The position numbers were made by a program, and so were the translations under genes. Of a stretch of DNA of 64,000 nt, positions 35,889 to 45,250 are shown piece after piece. This stretch comes from Xanthomonas sp. (lineage in GTDB: Bacteria > Pseudomonadota > Gammaproteobacteria > Xanthomonadales > Xanthomonadaceae). The notes under the pieces are model-generated. The model had not been told where the DNA came from, did not search any database, and worked only from the letters and a program-made list of their open reading frames with translations. The stretch lies in assembly GCF_017163755.1 (NCBI RefSeq), contig NZ_JAFIWC010000005.1, positions 1 to 64,000 of the forward strand. Direction: 5' to 3'. The stretch's first letter is position 1. Each line of letters starts with the position of its first letter.

Positions 35889-37901
35889 TTACGGCCACAG
35901 ATGGATCTGTTCGGCCTGGCTGCGCACCATCGGCTGTCCGGCCTTGCAGGTGAAGGTGGCGGCGAAGCCGGGCAGGTTGGCCAGCGGCCCGTTGGCGCGC
36001 CAGCGGCCGGGCGCACGCACGTCGGCGGTCAGGCGCTGCACCGCTTCGTTCGGCGACAGCTGCTGCGCCCACAGTCCGGCCCAGGCCTTGTAGAAGGCCT
36101 GCTTGCCGGCGTCGGTCGCCGCCGGCTGGGCGGCGGCATAGGCCTGCCACGCCAGCTCGACGCTGCCGATGTCGGCCAGGTTCTCGTCCTGGGTCAGCTG
36201 GCCGTTGACCTTGGCCGCCTTCACCCCGGGGAAGTCGTAGGCGCCGTACTGCGCGGCCGCGCGCGTGCCGAGCACGGTCCAGGCGCTCTTGTCGGCCGGA
36301 GTCCACCAGCTGCGCAGCTGGCCCTGGGCGTCGACCAGGCTGCCCTTGCCGTCGATCGCGCCGGTCAGCTCGTGCGCGACCAGCGCGCCGTACGCGCCGT
36401 AGCGCACGGCGTCGTCGCCGCCGGCGGCGAACACCGGCGGCTGCAGCACCGCGGCGGTGACGATCAGGCGGTTCTGCGCGATGTCGTAGGTCAGCGCCGG
36501 CTGCTGCGGCAGCACGTCCCAGCGGCGGTCGGCGTTGCCCTTGCCGATGCGCTTCATCTCCTCGCGATGGCGCCAGGTGGAGGCGATCAGCATGTTGCCG
36601 CCGAAGCTGCCGCGGCCCATCGGCTGCACGCTGTAGTCCAGGTCGCGGCGCGGCGCGCCGATCTCGATCTTCAGCGCGTTGAGCTTGGCTTGCGCCTCGT
36701 TGCGCGCCGGCTCGCTCAGCCACGGGCTGCGCTTGATCGCCGCGACCTGCGCCTCGCGCACCTGGTCGGCGATCACCCCGGCCTGGCGGCGCGTGTCGGC
36801 GCTGAGGTAGCGGCCGACGTACTCGCGGCCGAGCATCGGGCCGGCGGCGACGTTGATCGCCTCGAGCACCTGCGCCCAGCGCGGCGCCGGCAGCGTGCGG
36901 CCTTCCAGCACGCGGCCGCGGAACTCGAAGCTGGCGTCGCGGAAGCTCTTGGACAGGTACGGCGCCATCGCATCGCCCACGCGCCAGCGCAGGTAGGCCT
37001 TCCACTGGTCCGGCTTGATGCTGGAGATCATGCCGTCGAGCTGCTTGAACATCTCCGGGTCGGCCATCGACACCAGGTCGTCGTTGACGCCCTGCGCTTT
37101 CAGGAACGCGTCCAGCTGCAGGTTGCGGTACTGCTTGGTCAGGTCCTTGGTGGAGATCGGCGCGTAGTTGTTGAACGGGTTGTTGATGCCGGCCAGCGAC
37201 TTGGAGCTGCGCGCCAGCGCGGTCTCGATCTGCAGCACCGACTGCGCGTCGGCCTCGAGCTTGGCCGCCGGGGTGCCGGTCAGGGTCAGGATCTGCTTGA
37301 CGTAGGCGCGGTAGCGGCCCATCAGCGCCACGGTATCGGCGTCGGTGCGGGTGTAGAAGGCCGGGTCGGGCATGCCCATGCCGCCCTGCATGAAGTAGCC
37401 GATGTGGCGGTCCAGCGCCTTGAGGTCGACGTCGGCGCCGAAGTTGAACGCCACCGGGATGCCGACCTGGTGCAGCGCGGCGATCGACGCCGGCACGTCC
37501 TTGGCCTTCTTGATCGCGTCGATGCGGCTGAGCAGCGGGGCGATCGGGTTGGACCCGTCCTTCTCCACCGCCGCCTCGTCCAGGCCGCTGGCCCAGAAAT
37601 CGCCCAGCGCCTTCTGCACGTCGTTCTGCGGCGTCTTCATCGACGCGTCGAGCAGGTCGCGCTGCTGTTGCTGCGCGCGCTCGGACAGCTGGCCCAGCGC
37701 GGTGACCGCGCCGCTCTGCGGCACCGGATTGCTCTTCAGCCAGTCGGCGTTGGCGTAATCGTAGAAGTCGGAGCAGGCGGTGCTGACCGCGGGCGCCTTG
37801 GCGGCGGCGCGCTTCTTCTTGGGCGCGGCATCGACGGATGCGGACAGCAGGGCGATCAGGCTGAAGCCGATGGCGAGGGCTAGCGGACGGGCGTTGGGCA
37901 T
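35889..37901 (-). CDS. M13 family metallopeptidase-like protein, probably inactive
   Basis: This 670-residue protein has a signal peptide (about 7-25, VDA-A) and the full M13 (neprilysin/PepO) architecture. The zinc motif HExxH reads HELTG at 510-514, so the second zinc-binding His is Gly. The third ligand region ENLADIGSVELAW is present. The histidine that stabilises the transition state (TDVHSPG in neprilysin, TDPHAPA in the paralogue next door) is replaced by Arg629 in TADVRAPG. The substrate-binding N-A-x-Y segment is also degraded (ALTYDIAQN). I infer a pseudopeptidase. It lies beside an intact paralogue at 38227-40341 in the same orientation. Confidence 0.9.
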   Translation of the reverse strand: MPNARPLALAIGFSLIALLSASVDAAPKKKRAAAKAPAVSTACSDFYDYANADWLKSNPVPQSGAVTALGQLSERAQQQQRDLLDASMKTPQNDVQKALGDFWASGLDEAAVEKDGSNPIAPLLSRIDAIKKAKDVPASIAALHQVGIPVAFNFGADVDLKALDRHIGYFMQGGMGMPDPAFYTRTDADTVALMGRYRAYVKQILTLTGTPAAKLEADAQSVLQIETALARSSKSLAGINNPFNNYAPISTKDLTKQYRNLQLDAFLKAQGVNDDLVSMADPEMFKQLDGMISSIKPDQWKAYLRWRVGDAMAPYLSKSFRDASFEFRGRVLEGRTLPAPRWAQVLEAINVAAGPMLGREYVGRYLSADTRRQAGVIADQVREAQVAAIKRSPWLSEPARNEAQAKLNALKIEIGAPRRDLDYSVQPMGRGSFGGNMLIASTWRHREEMKRIGKGNADRRWDVLPQQPALTYDIAQNRLIVTAAVLQPPVFAAGGDDAVRYGAYGALVAHELTGAIDGKGSLVDAQGQLRSWWTPADKSAWTVLGTRAAAQYGAYDFPGVKAAKVNGQLTQDENLADIGSVELAWQAYAAAQPAATDAGKQAFYKAWAGLWAQQLSPNEAVQRLTADVRAPGRWRANGPLANLPGFAATFTCKAGQPMVRSQAEQIHLWP

Positions 37902-38226
37902 CGGGAGCGAATCCGGAGAGGATTAAAGTCGGCGGAGTTTAACAAGCTGCGGGCCGCCGCTGTGCGGCCGCCACGGCGATTTGCCGGACGTGTCGCCGGT
38001 TAAAGGGTTCAGCTGGCCGCGGCGGCGGCCGCAGGGCAGTGCGGACAGGCTGCGATGTCCGCGGCGGCAAGACGCCAAGGAGCCGCGGCGGGTTCGACGG
38101 CATGCCGAGGCGCCGCAGCGGCGGTCGCCACCGCTGCGTCTGCCGCGCAATGGCCGGACGCGCGTGCCCAGCAAAGAAAAAGGCCCGGACGAGCCGGGCC
38201 TTTTCGCTAGCCGGTGACGATGCCGG
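37902..38226. other. Gap between the two M13 genes
   Basis: This 325-bp region holds the terminator of the upstream (38227-40341) gene at its right end and presumably the promoter of the 35889-37901 gene at its left end. No coding sequence or RNA gene is supported. Confidence 0.5.
38171..38204 (-). terminator. Intrinsic terminator of the intact M13 gene
   Basis: AAGGCCCGG-ACGAG-CCGGGCCTT; on the minus strand the stem is followed by TTTTTCTTTGC. It lies 22 bases after the stop. Confidence 0.9.
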
Positions 38227-40341
38227 TCACCAGATCACCACCTGCTTGTCGCCGGCGCGCACCATCGGCGAACCGGCCTTGCACTGGAACGCCGCGGCGA
38301 AGGTCGGCAGGTTGGACGGCGCGCCCATCGCGCGGAACTGCGCCGGGGCGTGCGGATCGGTGGTCAGGCGCACCATCGCGTTCTGCGGGGTGTACTTGGT
38401 GCGCCACACGGTGGCCCAGTTGACGAAGAAGTTCTGGTCGCGGGTTAGCCCGCCCACCTTCGGGTCTTCCTTGCCTTCGGTGGCCTTCTTCATCGCGTCG
38501 TAGGCGGTGGACAACCCGCCCAGGTCGGCGATGTTCTCGCCCAGGGTCAGCTTGCCGTTGACCGGCTTGCCGTCCACCTTGTACTCGTTGAACTGGTTGA
38601 TCAGCTTGCCGGTCAGGCCGGTGAAGTTCTTGGCGTCGGCCGGGGTCCACCAGTTCTCGAAGTTGCCGCTGGGCCCGAAGCGCGCGCCCTGGTCGTCGTA
38701 GCCATGGGTCATCTCGTGGCCGATCACCGCGCCGATGCCGCCGTAGTTGAACGCGTCGTCGGCGTTGGGATCGAAGAACGGCGGCTGCAGGATCGCGGCC
38801 GGGAACACGATCTCGTTCTGCAGCGGGTTGTAGTAGGCGTTGACCGTCTGCGGGGTCATGCCCCACTCGGTCTTGTCCACCGGCTTGCCGATCTTGCTCA
38901 TGTTGAACTTGTAGTTGAACGCGGTGGCGGCGCGCACGTTGTCCAGGTAGCTGTCGCGCTGCGTGGTCAGGCCGCTGTAGTCGCGCCACTTGTCCGGGTA
39001 GCCGATCTTCGGGGTGAAGGTCTCCCACTTGGCGATCGCCTTGGCCTTGGTCTCGTCGCTCATCCAGGTCAGGTTCTGGATGCGCGCCTTGAGCGCCTGG
39101 CGCAGGTTGTCCACCAGCTGCTCCATCTTGGCCTTGGCGTCGGGCGAGAACGCCACCTTGACGTACATCTGGCCCATCGCCTCGCCGGCGCCGTCCTCGA
39201 TGCTGCCGAGCACGCGCTTCCAGCGCGGCTTCATCTCGGCCTGGCCGTTGAGCTCCTTGCCGTAGAACGCGAAGTTCTCCTGCGCGAACGCATCGCTCAG
39301 GTACGGCGAGGCGCTGTCGACGGTGTGGAAGCGCAGGTAGGCGCGCCACACCGACGCGTCGGTGTCGCCCAGCGCCTTGCTCACTTCCTGGTGGAACGCC
39401 GGGATCGCCAGCGAGAACTTCTCCGGCACCGCCACGCCCTGCGATTCGAAGAACTTGGTCCAGGGGAAGTTCGGGGTCAGCTTGTCGGCCTCGGCCGGGG
39501 TGACCGGGTTGTAGAACAGCGACGCGTCGCGCGACATCTCCTCGCTGGACTTGGACACCTTGGCCAGGCGCGTCTCCAGCGCGATCACGTCCTGCGCCTG
39601 CTTGGCCGCATCGGCGGCCGGCACGCCGGCCAGCTCCAGCACCTTGGCCACGTGCGCCTGGTAGGCCTGCAGCTTGTCCTTCTTGTCCGCGTCGAAGTAG
39701 TAGCCGCGGTCCGGCAGGCCCAGGCCGGCCTGCATCGCGTAGGCCATGTTCATCGTCGAATTCTTGAAATCGGCCTCGGCGCCGAAGCCGAACAGGCTGT
39801 TCTCGCCCTTGGCCGCGCTCTGGCGCAGGTACTCGGCGACCGCCGCGGCGTCGTTCAGGCCGTCGATCGCGGCCAGGTCGGCCTTCAGCGGCTCGATGCC
39901 CTGCGCGTTGACCTTGGCTTCGTCCATGCCCGAGGCCCAGAAGTCGCCGACGATCTTGTCCACGCCCTGCGCGTTGCCCGCCGCGGCGGCCTGCTCGGCC
40001 AGCTGGTGCTGCACGGCGACCGAGCGCTCGTCCAGGATCGAGAACGCGCCCCAGCTGCTGCGGTCCTTCGGGATCTCGTTGGCGGCCAGCCACTTGCCGT
40101 TGACGTAGCCGGCGAAGTCGCTGCACGCGTCCTTGCTCGGGTCCAGGTCGTTCGGGCTGAACGCGTTGTAGGCCGGCAGCTTGCTTTCGTCGATCTTCAG
40201 CGTGGCGGGCGCCGCGGCCGGGGCGGCGGCCTCGGTCTTGGCGGGGGCCGCCGGTTCGGCGGCGTCAGGCTTGTTGCAGCCGCTCAGCACGGCGGTCACG
40301 GCCAGGGTCAACAGCAGCATCTGGGGATTACGGAAGGTCAC
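38227..40341 (-). CDS. M13 family metallopeptidase lipoprotein (PepO-like)
   Basis: This 704-residue predicted lipoprotein (lipobox LSGC, Cys22) is followed by an Ala/Pro/Glu-rich spacer and a complete M13 peptidase. The zinc site HEMTH is at 542-546, the third ligand in ENIADLGG, and TTDPHAPAQFR supplies the conserved His and Arg. NAYYNPLQNEIVFPAAILQPPFF (in outline) is the substrate-binding strand. The enzyme probably degrades oligopeptides at the cell envelope. It is the active counterpart of the neighbouring degenerate paralogue. Confidence 0.93.
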   Translation of the reverse strand: MTFRNPQMLLLTLAVTAVLSGCNKPDAAEPAAPAKTEAAAPAAAPATLKIDESKLPAYNAFSPNDLDPSKDACSDFAGYVNGKWLAANEIPKDRSSWGAFSILDERSVAVQHQLAEQAAAAGNAQGVDKIVGDFWASGMDEAKVNAQGIEPLKADLAAIDGLNDAAAVAEYLRQSAAKGENSLFGFGAEADFKNSTMNMAYAMQAGLGLPDRGYYFDADKKDKLQAYQAHVAKVLELAGVPAADAAKQAQDVIALETRLAKVSKSSEEMSRDASLFYNPVTPAEADKLTPNFPWTKFFESQGVAVPEKFSLAIPAFHQEVSKALGDTDASVWRAYLRFHTVDSASPYLSDAFAQENFAFYGKELNGQAEMKPRWKRVLGSIEDGAGEAMGQMYVKVAFSPDAKAKMEQLVDNLRQALKARIQNLTWMSDETKAKAIAKWETFTPKIGYPDKWRDYSGLTTQRDSYLDNVRAATAFNYKFNMSKIGKPVDKTEWGMTPQTVNAYYNPLQNEIVFPAAILQPPFFDPNADDAFNYGGIGAVIGHEMTHGYDDQGARFGPSGNFENWWTPADAKNFTGLTGKLINQFNEYKVDGKPVNGKLTLGENIADLGGLSTAYDAMKKATEGKEDPKVGGLTRDQNFFVNWATVWRTKYTPQNAMVRLTTDPHAPAQFRAMGAPSNLPTFAAAFQCKAGSPMVRAGDKQVVIW

Positions 40342-40525
40342 GATGGATGGGCTCCAAGCCTGCGTAGAAAAGCGGAATGGCCCGGGCGGGCCGTGGCGAG
40401 ACTCTACGCCGCTGCCGGCGGTTTCAGGGGTGTCGAAGGTAATGGCAGGCGCACGTGGCGGCCGTCGGCGCGGTCGCGGGGGCGGGGATTGCGGCCCGCG
40501 CCGGCGGAAATGCTATATACGCCGC

Positions 40526-42118
40526 ATGAAGCGAGCCCACTCCTGCGACGCGCTGATCGTCGGCGGCGGCCACAACGGCCTGGTCTGCGCCGCGTACCTG
40601 GCGCGCGCGGGCTGGGCGGTGACCGTGCTGGAGCGCCGCGGCGTGGTCGGCGGCGCCGCGGTGACCGAGGAATTCCACCCGGGCTTCCGCAACTCGGTGG
40701 CCTCGTATACGGTGTCGCTGCTGCAACCCAAGGTCATCGCCGACCTGGATCTGGCCGGTCATGGGCTGCGCGTCGTGCCGCGCCGCTGCAACAACTTCGT
40801 GCCGCTGCCGGACGACCGCTACCTGCTGGCCGGCGCCGGCATCACCGCCGAGCAGGTGGCCAAGTTCTCGCGACGCGACGCCGCGCGCCTGCCGGCCTAC
40901 GAGGCGCAGCTGGAGCGCATCGCCGACGTGCTGCGCGCGCTGGCCTTGCGGCCGCCGCCCAACGTCACCGACGGCGGCTGGCGCCAGGCGTTGCCGGAGC
41001 TGCTGCGCGCCGGCCGCCTCGGTCGCCGCCTGCACGCGCTCGGTCCCGCGCTGCGCCAGGAACTGCTGGACCTGTTCACGATCTCCGCCGCCGAATACCT
41101 GGAGCGCTGGTTCGAGAGCGAGCCGGTCAAGGCCCTGTTCGGTTTCGACGGCATCGTCGGCAACTACGCCAGCCCGTATACGCCGGGCTCGGCCTATGTG
41201 CTGTTGCACCATGTGTTCGGCGAGAGCAACGGGGTCAAGGGCGCGTGGGGGCACGCGCTCGGCGGCATGGGCGCGATCACCCAGGCGATGGCCAAGGCGG
41301 CGCGCGCGGCCGGCGCGCAGATCCGCACCGATGCGGGCGTGCGCGAGATCCTGGTCGAGGGCGGCCGCGCGGTCGGCGTGGTCACCGAGCACGGCGAACG
41401 GCTGTACGCGCGCCGCATCGTCGCCAACGTCAATCCGAAGCTGCTGTACGAACGCCTGCTCGACCCGGCGCACGTGCCCGAGGCCACGCGCCAGCGCATG
41501 GCGCACTGGCGCTGCGGATCGGGCACGTTCCGGATGAACGTGGCGCTGTCGCGGCTGCCGGATTTCCGCGCGCTGCCGGGGCAGGGCGACCATCTGACCG
41601 CCGGCATCATCCTGGCGCCCAGCCTGGACTACATGGACCGCGCGTATCGCGATGCGCGCGAATCGGGCTGGTCGCGCGAACCGATCGTCGAACTGCTGAT
41701 CCCCAGCACGCTGGACGATTCGCTGGCGCCGCCCGGCCAGCACGTGGCCAGCCTGTTCTGCCAGCACGTGGCGCCGCAACTGCCGGACGGGCGCAACTGG
41801 GACGACCACCGCGACACCGTCGCCGACCTCATGATCGCCACCGTCGAGCGCTACGCGCCGGGCTTCGCCGCCTCGGTGCTCGGGCGGCAGGCGCTGACCC
41901 CGCTGGACCTGGAGCGTACCTTCGGCCTGATCGGCGGGGACATCTTCCACGGCGCGCTGAGCCTCAACCAGCTGTTCAGCGCCCGTCCGATGCTCGGCCA
42001 GGCCGCGTACCGCGGCGCCATTCCCGGCCTGTACCTGTGCGGCTCGGGCACCCACCCCGGCGGCGGGGTGACCGGCGCGCCGGGGCATAATGCGGCGATG
42101 GCGTTGCTGGCGAGCTGA
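40526..42118 (+). CDS. Phytoene desaturase-like NAD(P)/FAD oxidoreductase
   Basis: This 530-residue protein has a dinucleotide-binding motif GGGHNGLVCAAYLARAG near the N-terminus (about 11-27), the GGAAVTEEFHPGFRNSVASY segment, and the C-terminal FAD contact YLCGSGTHPGGGVTGAPGHNAA. These place it in the CrtI/PYROXD2 group rather than the plain DAO group. Bacterial members may act on carotenoid-like or other isoprenoid substrates; no carotenoid or xanthomonadin genes are adjacent, so the substrate is open. The ATG at 40526 is divergent from the M13 gene with 184 bases between them. Confidence 0.85.
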   Translation: MKRAHSCDALIVGGGHNGLVCAAYLARAGWAVTVLERRGVVGGAAVTEEFHPGFRNSVASYTVSLLQPKVIADLDLAGHGLRVVPRRCNNFVPLPDDRYLLAGAGITAEQVAKFSRRDAARLPAYEAQLERIADVLRALALRPPPNVTDGGWRQALPELLRAGRLGRRLHALGPALRQELLDLFTISAAEYLERWFESEPVKALFGFDGIVGNYASPYTPGSAYVLLHHVFGESNGVKGAWGHALGGMGAITQAMAKAARAAGAQIRTDAGVREILVEGGRAVGVVTEHGERLYARRIVANVNPKLLYERLLDPAHVPEATRQRMAHWRCGSGTFRMNVALSRLPDFRALPGQGDHLTAGIILAPSLDYMDRAYRDARESGWSREPIVELLIPSTLDDSLAPPGQHVASLFCQHVAPQLPDGRNWDDHRDTVADLMIATVERYAPGFAASVLGRQALTPLDLERTFGLIGGDIFHGALSLNQLFSARPMLGQAAYRGAIPGLYLCGSGTHPGGGVTGAPGHNAAMALLAS

Positions 42119-42495
42119 CGCGCGATAGGGGCCTCGGCGTGTCTGGGCCTAGAAACGGCGTTCGACCGCGAGCGTCCTGCCGGCCGTCTGTCGCACGCGA
42201 CCAAAGGCCCGTACGACACTGCGGAGGCACGCAATGTCCGGGTGTAGTGCGTTCGTTTGACTGGCGGCGAAATCATGTGTCCGCGCACGAACTGCCACGC
42301 TCGCCCTGCAACAGCGGCCGCAGCAAGTAAAATGGCGGCCATCCAGGCTGCGCCCGGCTGCCCCCCTTTCATCGGGTGCGCAGGGCGCCGGCGGATTCCT
42401 CAACTCCATCGAGCGACAGATGACCAAGTATTCGGCGTTCAATTCGCCATCGCGCAGGGCTTCGGCAACGCGATGCGTGGCCCAGCGGCAAGCCC
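42119..42495. other. Gap upstream of apbC
   Basis: This 377-bp region is without a supported gene. An open frame at 42257-42499 overlaps the apbC start and has no family features. TAAAAT near 42326 could be a -10 box. In related genomes a divergent gene often lies here, but none is visible. Confidence 0.45.
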
Positions 42496-43347
42496 ATGAG
42501 TGACGTGCAGCGGGTCGCAGCGCGCGCGGTACAGGGCAGCCTCAGCCCGCATCCGCGCATCCGCAACGTCATCGCCGTCGGCTCCGGCAAGGGCGGGGTG
42601 GGCAAGTCGACCACCGCGGTCAATCTGGCCCTGGCGCTGCAGCGCCAGGGCGCGCGGGTCGGGGTGCTGGACGCGGACGTCTACGGTCCCAGCATCCCGG
42701 CGATGCTGGGGCTGAGCGGGCGTCCGGACAGCCCGGACAACAAGTCGATCGAGCCGATGCGCGCGTTCGGCATCGAGGCGATGTCGATCGGGCTGCTGGT
42801 GGACCAGGACACGCCGATGATCTGGCGCGGGCCGATGGCGACCTCGGCGCTGACCCAGCTGTTCACCGACACGCTGTGGGACGACCTGGACTACCTGCTG
42901 ATCGACCTGCCGCCGGGTACCGGCGACATCCAGCTGACCCTGGCGCAGAAGATCCCGGTGGCCGGCGCGGTGATCGTCACCACGCCGCAGGACATCGCCA
43001 CGCTGGACGCGAAGAAGGCGCTGAAGATGTTCGAGAAGGTCGAAGTGCCGGTGCTGGGCATCGTCGAGAACATGGCGCTGCATACCTGTTCGAACTGCGG
43101 TCAGGTCGAGCACCTGTTCGGCGAGGGCGGCGGGCAGCGCATGGCCCAGCAGTACGGCGTGCCGCTGCTCGGTTCGCTGCCGCTGCATATCGCCATCCGC
43201 GAGCAGGGCGATGCCGGTACCCCGATCGTGGCCGCCGCGCCGGACTCGGCCGCCGCGCACGCCTACCTGGCCACGGCGCTGCGCCTGGCCGAGGCGCTGG
43301 GCAAGCGGCCGCGCGCGGCGATCCCGATTTCCGCCTCGCTGCTGTGA
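42496..43347 (+). CDS. apbC: Iron-sulfur cluster carrier protein ApbC/Mrp
   Basis: This 283-residue Mrp/NBP35-type P-loop ATPase has the deviant Walker [10 protein letters not shown] at 31-39, the switch motif DLPPGTGD at about 137-144, and the cluster-binding CxxC, Cys198 and Cys201 (CSNC). It carries Fe-S clusters to apoproteins. E. coli Mrp (369) has an extra N-terminal DUF59 domain that is absent here, as is common in Xanthomonas-group proteins. The dcd gene follows after 127 bases, a conserved neighbour. Confidence 0.93.
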   Translation: MSDVQRVAARAVQGSLSPHPRIRNVIAVGSGKGGVGKSTTAVNLALALQRQGARVGVLDADVYGPSIPAMLGLSGRPDSPDNKSIEPMRAFGIEAMSIGLLVDQDTPMIWRGPMATSALTQLFTDTLWDDLDYLLIDLPPGTGDIQLTLAQKIPVAGAVIVTTPQDIATLDAKKALKMFEKVEVPVLGIVENMALHTCSNCGQVEHLFGEGGGQRMAQQYGVPLLGSLPLHIAIREQGDAGTPIVAAAPDSAAAHAYLATALRLAEALGKRPRAAIPISASLL

Positions 43348-43474
43348 GCCGCGCCGCGGCCGCCGCAGGCCGCCGCGACCGGCTAGAATCGCCGTCCTTG
43401 GCGGCCGCGTCCTGCGCGCCGGCCGCCTCCCGGGCGGTCCGTCGTGGCCGCCGCCACAGGCATCAGGAATACGC

Positions 43475-44041
43475 ATGAGCATCAAGAGCGACCGCTGGAT
43501 CCGCCGCATGTCCGAGCAGCACAGCATGATCGAGCCCTACGAACCGGGCCAGGTGAAGCAGGTCAACGGCGAGCGCATCGTCAGCTACGGCACTTCCAGC
43601 TACGGCTACGACGTGCGCTGTTCGCGCGAGTTCAAGGTGTTCACCAACATCAACTCGACCATCGTCGACCCCAAGCACTTCGACAACGGCAGCTTCGTCG
43701 ACATCGAGTCTGACGTGTGCATCATCCCGCCCAACAGCTTCGCCCTGGCGCGCACCGTGGAGTACTTCCGCATCCCGCGCAGCACCCTGGTGGTGTGCCT
43801 GGGCAAGAGCACCTACGCGCGCTGCGGCATCATCGTCAACGTGACCCCGCTGGAGCCGGAGTGGGAGGGCCACGTGACCCTGGAATTCAGCAACACCACG
43901 CCGTTGCCGGCGCGCATTTACGCCAACGAGGGCGTGGCGCAGATGCTGTTCTTCGAGTCCGACGAGATCTGCGAGACCAGCTACAAGGACCGCGGCGGCA
44001 AGTACCAGGGCCAGACCGGCGTCACCCTGCCCAAGACCTGA
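43475..44041 (+). CDS. dcd: dCTP deaminase
   Basis: This 188-residue enzyme of the dUTPase/dCTP deaminase fold has SSYGYDVR at 41-48, [10 protein letters not shown] with the catalytic region around 110-120, and the tail [14 protein letters not shown]. It deaminates dCTP to dUTP on the way to dTMP. The length is close to the 193 of E. coli Dcd. The ATG at 43475 follows CAGGAAT. It is followed closely by the RDD gene (33 bases). Confidence 0.95.
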   Translation: MSIKSDRWIRRMSEQHSMIEPYEPGQVKQVNGERIVSYGTSSYGYDVRCSREFKVFTNINSTIVDPKHFDNGSFVDIESDVCIIPPNSFALARTVEYFRIPRSTLVVCLGKSTYARCGIIVNVTPLEPEWEGHVTLEFSNTTPLPARIYANEGVAQMLFFESDEICETSYKDRGGKYQGQTGVTLPKT

Positions 44042-44074
44042 TCCCACCACCACCATCCCTCAAGGAGTGAGTCC

Positions 44075-44602
44075 ATGAACGAGCAGAATCCCTACCAAGT
44101 CCCGGAAGCGCCGCTGCAGCCGTTGCCGGCCGCCGGGCCGGCCGATGCGCAGTTGGCCGGGCGCGGCGAACGTTTCGCCGCCTCGCTGATCGACGGCGTG
44201 ATCTCGTTGCTGATCTTCCTGCCGCTGGCGTTCGCCACCGGCTACTTCAGCCGGATCATGGAGACCGCCCGAAGCGGCGAGGCGATGCCGTTCCTGGTCA
44301 CCGCCGGCTACGGCGGGCTGGCGTTCGTGGTGTTCATGGCGGTGCAGGCCTACCCGCTGGCCAAGACCGGGCAGACCTGGGGCAAGAAGCTGCTGTCGAT
44401 CCGCATCGTCGACCTGGACGGCGCGCAGCCGCCGCTGTGGCGCCTGATCGCGCTGCGCTACCTGCCGACCCAGGCGCTGGCGCTGGTGCCGATCGTCGGC
44501 AACTTCTATGCGATCGTCGATGCATTGTTCATCTTCCGCCAGGACAAGCGCTGCCTGCACGATCTGATCGCCGGCACCCAGGTGGTCAACGTACGCCGCT
44601 GA
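44075..44602 (+). CDS. RDD family membrane protein
   Basis: This 175-residue protein has a Pro-rich N-terminal tail (about 1-28) and an RDD domain of three to four transmembrane segments. The family landmarks are R-F-AASLIDG at about 33-41 and TWGKKLLSIRIVD at about 106-118. The C-terminal segment FRQDKRCLHDLIAGTQVV is also typical. Function is unknown; some RDD proteins move ions. A perfect AAGGAG precedes the ATG. It is convergent with the small DUF5668 gene. Confidence 0.88.
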   Translation: MNEQNPYQVPEAPLQPLPAAGPADAQLAGRGERFAASLIDGVISLLIFLPLAFATGYFSRIMETARSGEAMPFLVTAGYGGLAFVVFMAVQAYPLAKTGQTWGKKLLSIRIVDLDGAQPPLWRLIALRYLPTQALALVPIVGNFYAIVDALFIFRQDKRCLHDLIAGTQVVNVRR

Positions 44603-44638
44603 GCCGGGCCGCCGCCGACGCGGCGGCGCGCGGCGGTA

Positions 44639-44806
44639 CTACTTGCCGCGCCCGAACAGCATGCCGATGCCGACCGCGACCAGGATCGCAGGCCACCAGG
44701 TGGCGATCAGGCGGCCCAGGCTGAGGTTGGTCCAGCCAAGGTTGTTGGCCAGGAACACCAGGCCGATCACGATCAGCACGATGGCGGCGATCAGGTTGGA
44801 TTTCAT
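44639..44806 (-). CDS. Small DUF5668-type membrane protein
   Basis: This 55-residue protein consists of two hydrophobic helices (about 4-20 and 35-50) joined by NNLGWTNLSLGRLIATWWP. The NLGW...WP pattern and the GxxxLFGRGK end match the LiaF/DUF5668 transmembrane module. It is the last gene of a minus-strand operon with the HIT and dienelactone hydrolase genes (26-base gap). Its role is unknown. Confidence 0.8.
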   Translation of the reverse strand: MKSNLIAAIVLIVIGLVFLANNLGWTNLSLGRLIATWWPAILVAVGIGMLFGRGK

Positions 44807-44832
44807 CGAAGGCGCGTTCCGGAAAGGGACGC

Positions 44833-45240
44833 CTATCGTAGCCGTTGCCGCCACGCTTCGACACGGGCCGCCAGTGCGTCGGCCTCGTGCCGCTGCGCGG
44901 CGCCGCTGCCCCATACCGGCCCCGGCCATGCCGCGTCGCCCTCGTGGCGCCCGACCAGGTGCACGTGCAGCTGGCGCACGATGTTGCCCAGTGCGCCGAT
45001 ATTGAGTTTCTGCACTCCTGGCTCGGCCCGCAACAGCTGCGAGACCTGGTTGATCTCGGCCAGCAGCAGGCGTTGCTGGCCGCCGTCCAGGTCGATCCAC
45101 TCGCCGGCCGCCGCCACCCGCGGTACCAGCAGCAGCCATGGGAAGCGCGTGTCGTCCATCAGCCGCACCTGCGACAGCGGGCCGTCGGCGACGAACGCGC
45201 TGTCGGCCTGCAGCCGCGCATCGAGCATGAACTCGCTCAC
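44833..45240 (-). CDS. HIT domain protein
   Basis: This 135-residue histidine-triad family protein has the active-site segment QLHVHLVGRH at about 90-99, which matches the H-x-H-x-H-x-x pattern of the diadenosine tetraphosphate hydrolase-like branch, with the third His replaced or shifted (H-V-H-L-V-G-R-H). It probably hydrolyses a nucleotide conjugate. It starts 10 bases after the stop of the dienelactone hydrolase gene. Confidence 0.86.
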   Translation of the reverse strand: MSEFMLDARLQADSAFVADGPLSQVRLMDDTRFPWLLLVPRVAAAGEWIDLDGGQQRLLLAEINQVSQLLRAEPGVQKLNIGALGNIVRQLHVHLVGRHEGDAAWPGPVWGSGAAQRHEADALAARVEAWRQRLR

Positions 45241-45250
45241 CGGCCGCCGC

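Noticed and set aside
38704-42090. 1128-residue plus-strand frame opposite the M13 lipoprotein gene
   Set aside because: It is antisense to a well-supported M13 peptidase and then out of frame with the CrtI-like gene.
42257-42499. 80-residue open frame before apbC
   Set aside because: No recognisable motif, it overlaps the apbC start and has no clear ribosome site.
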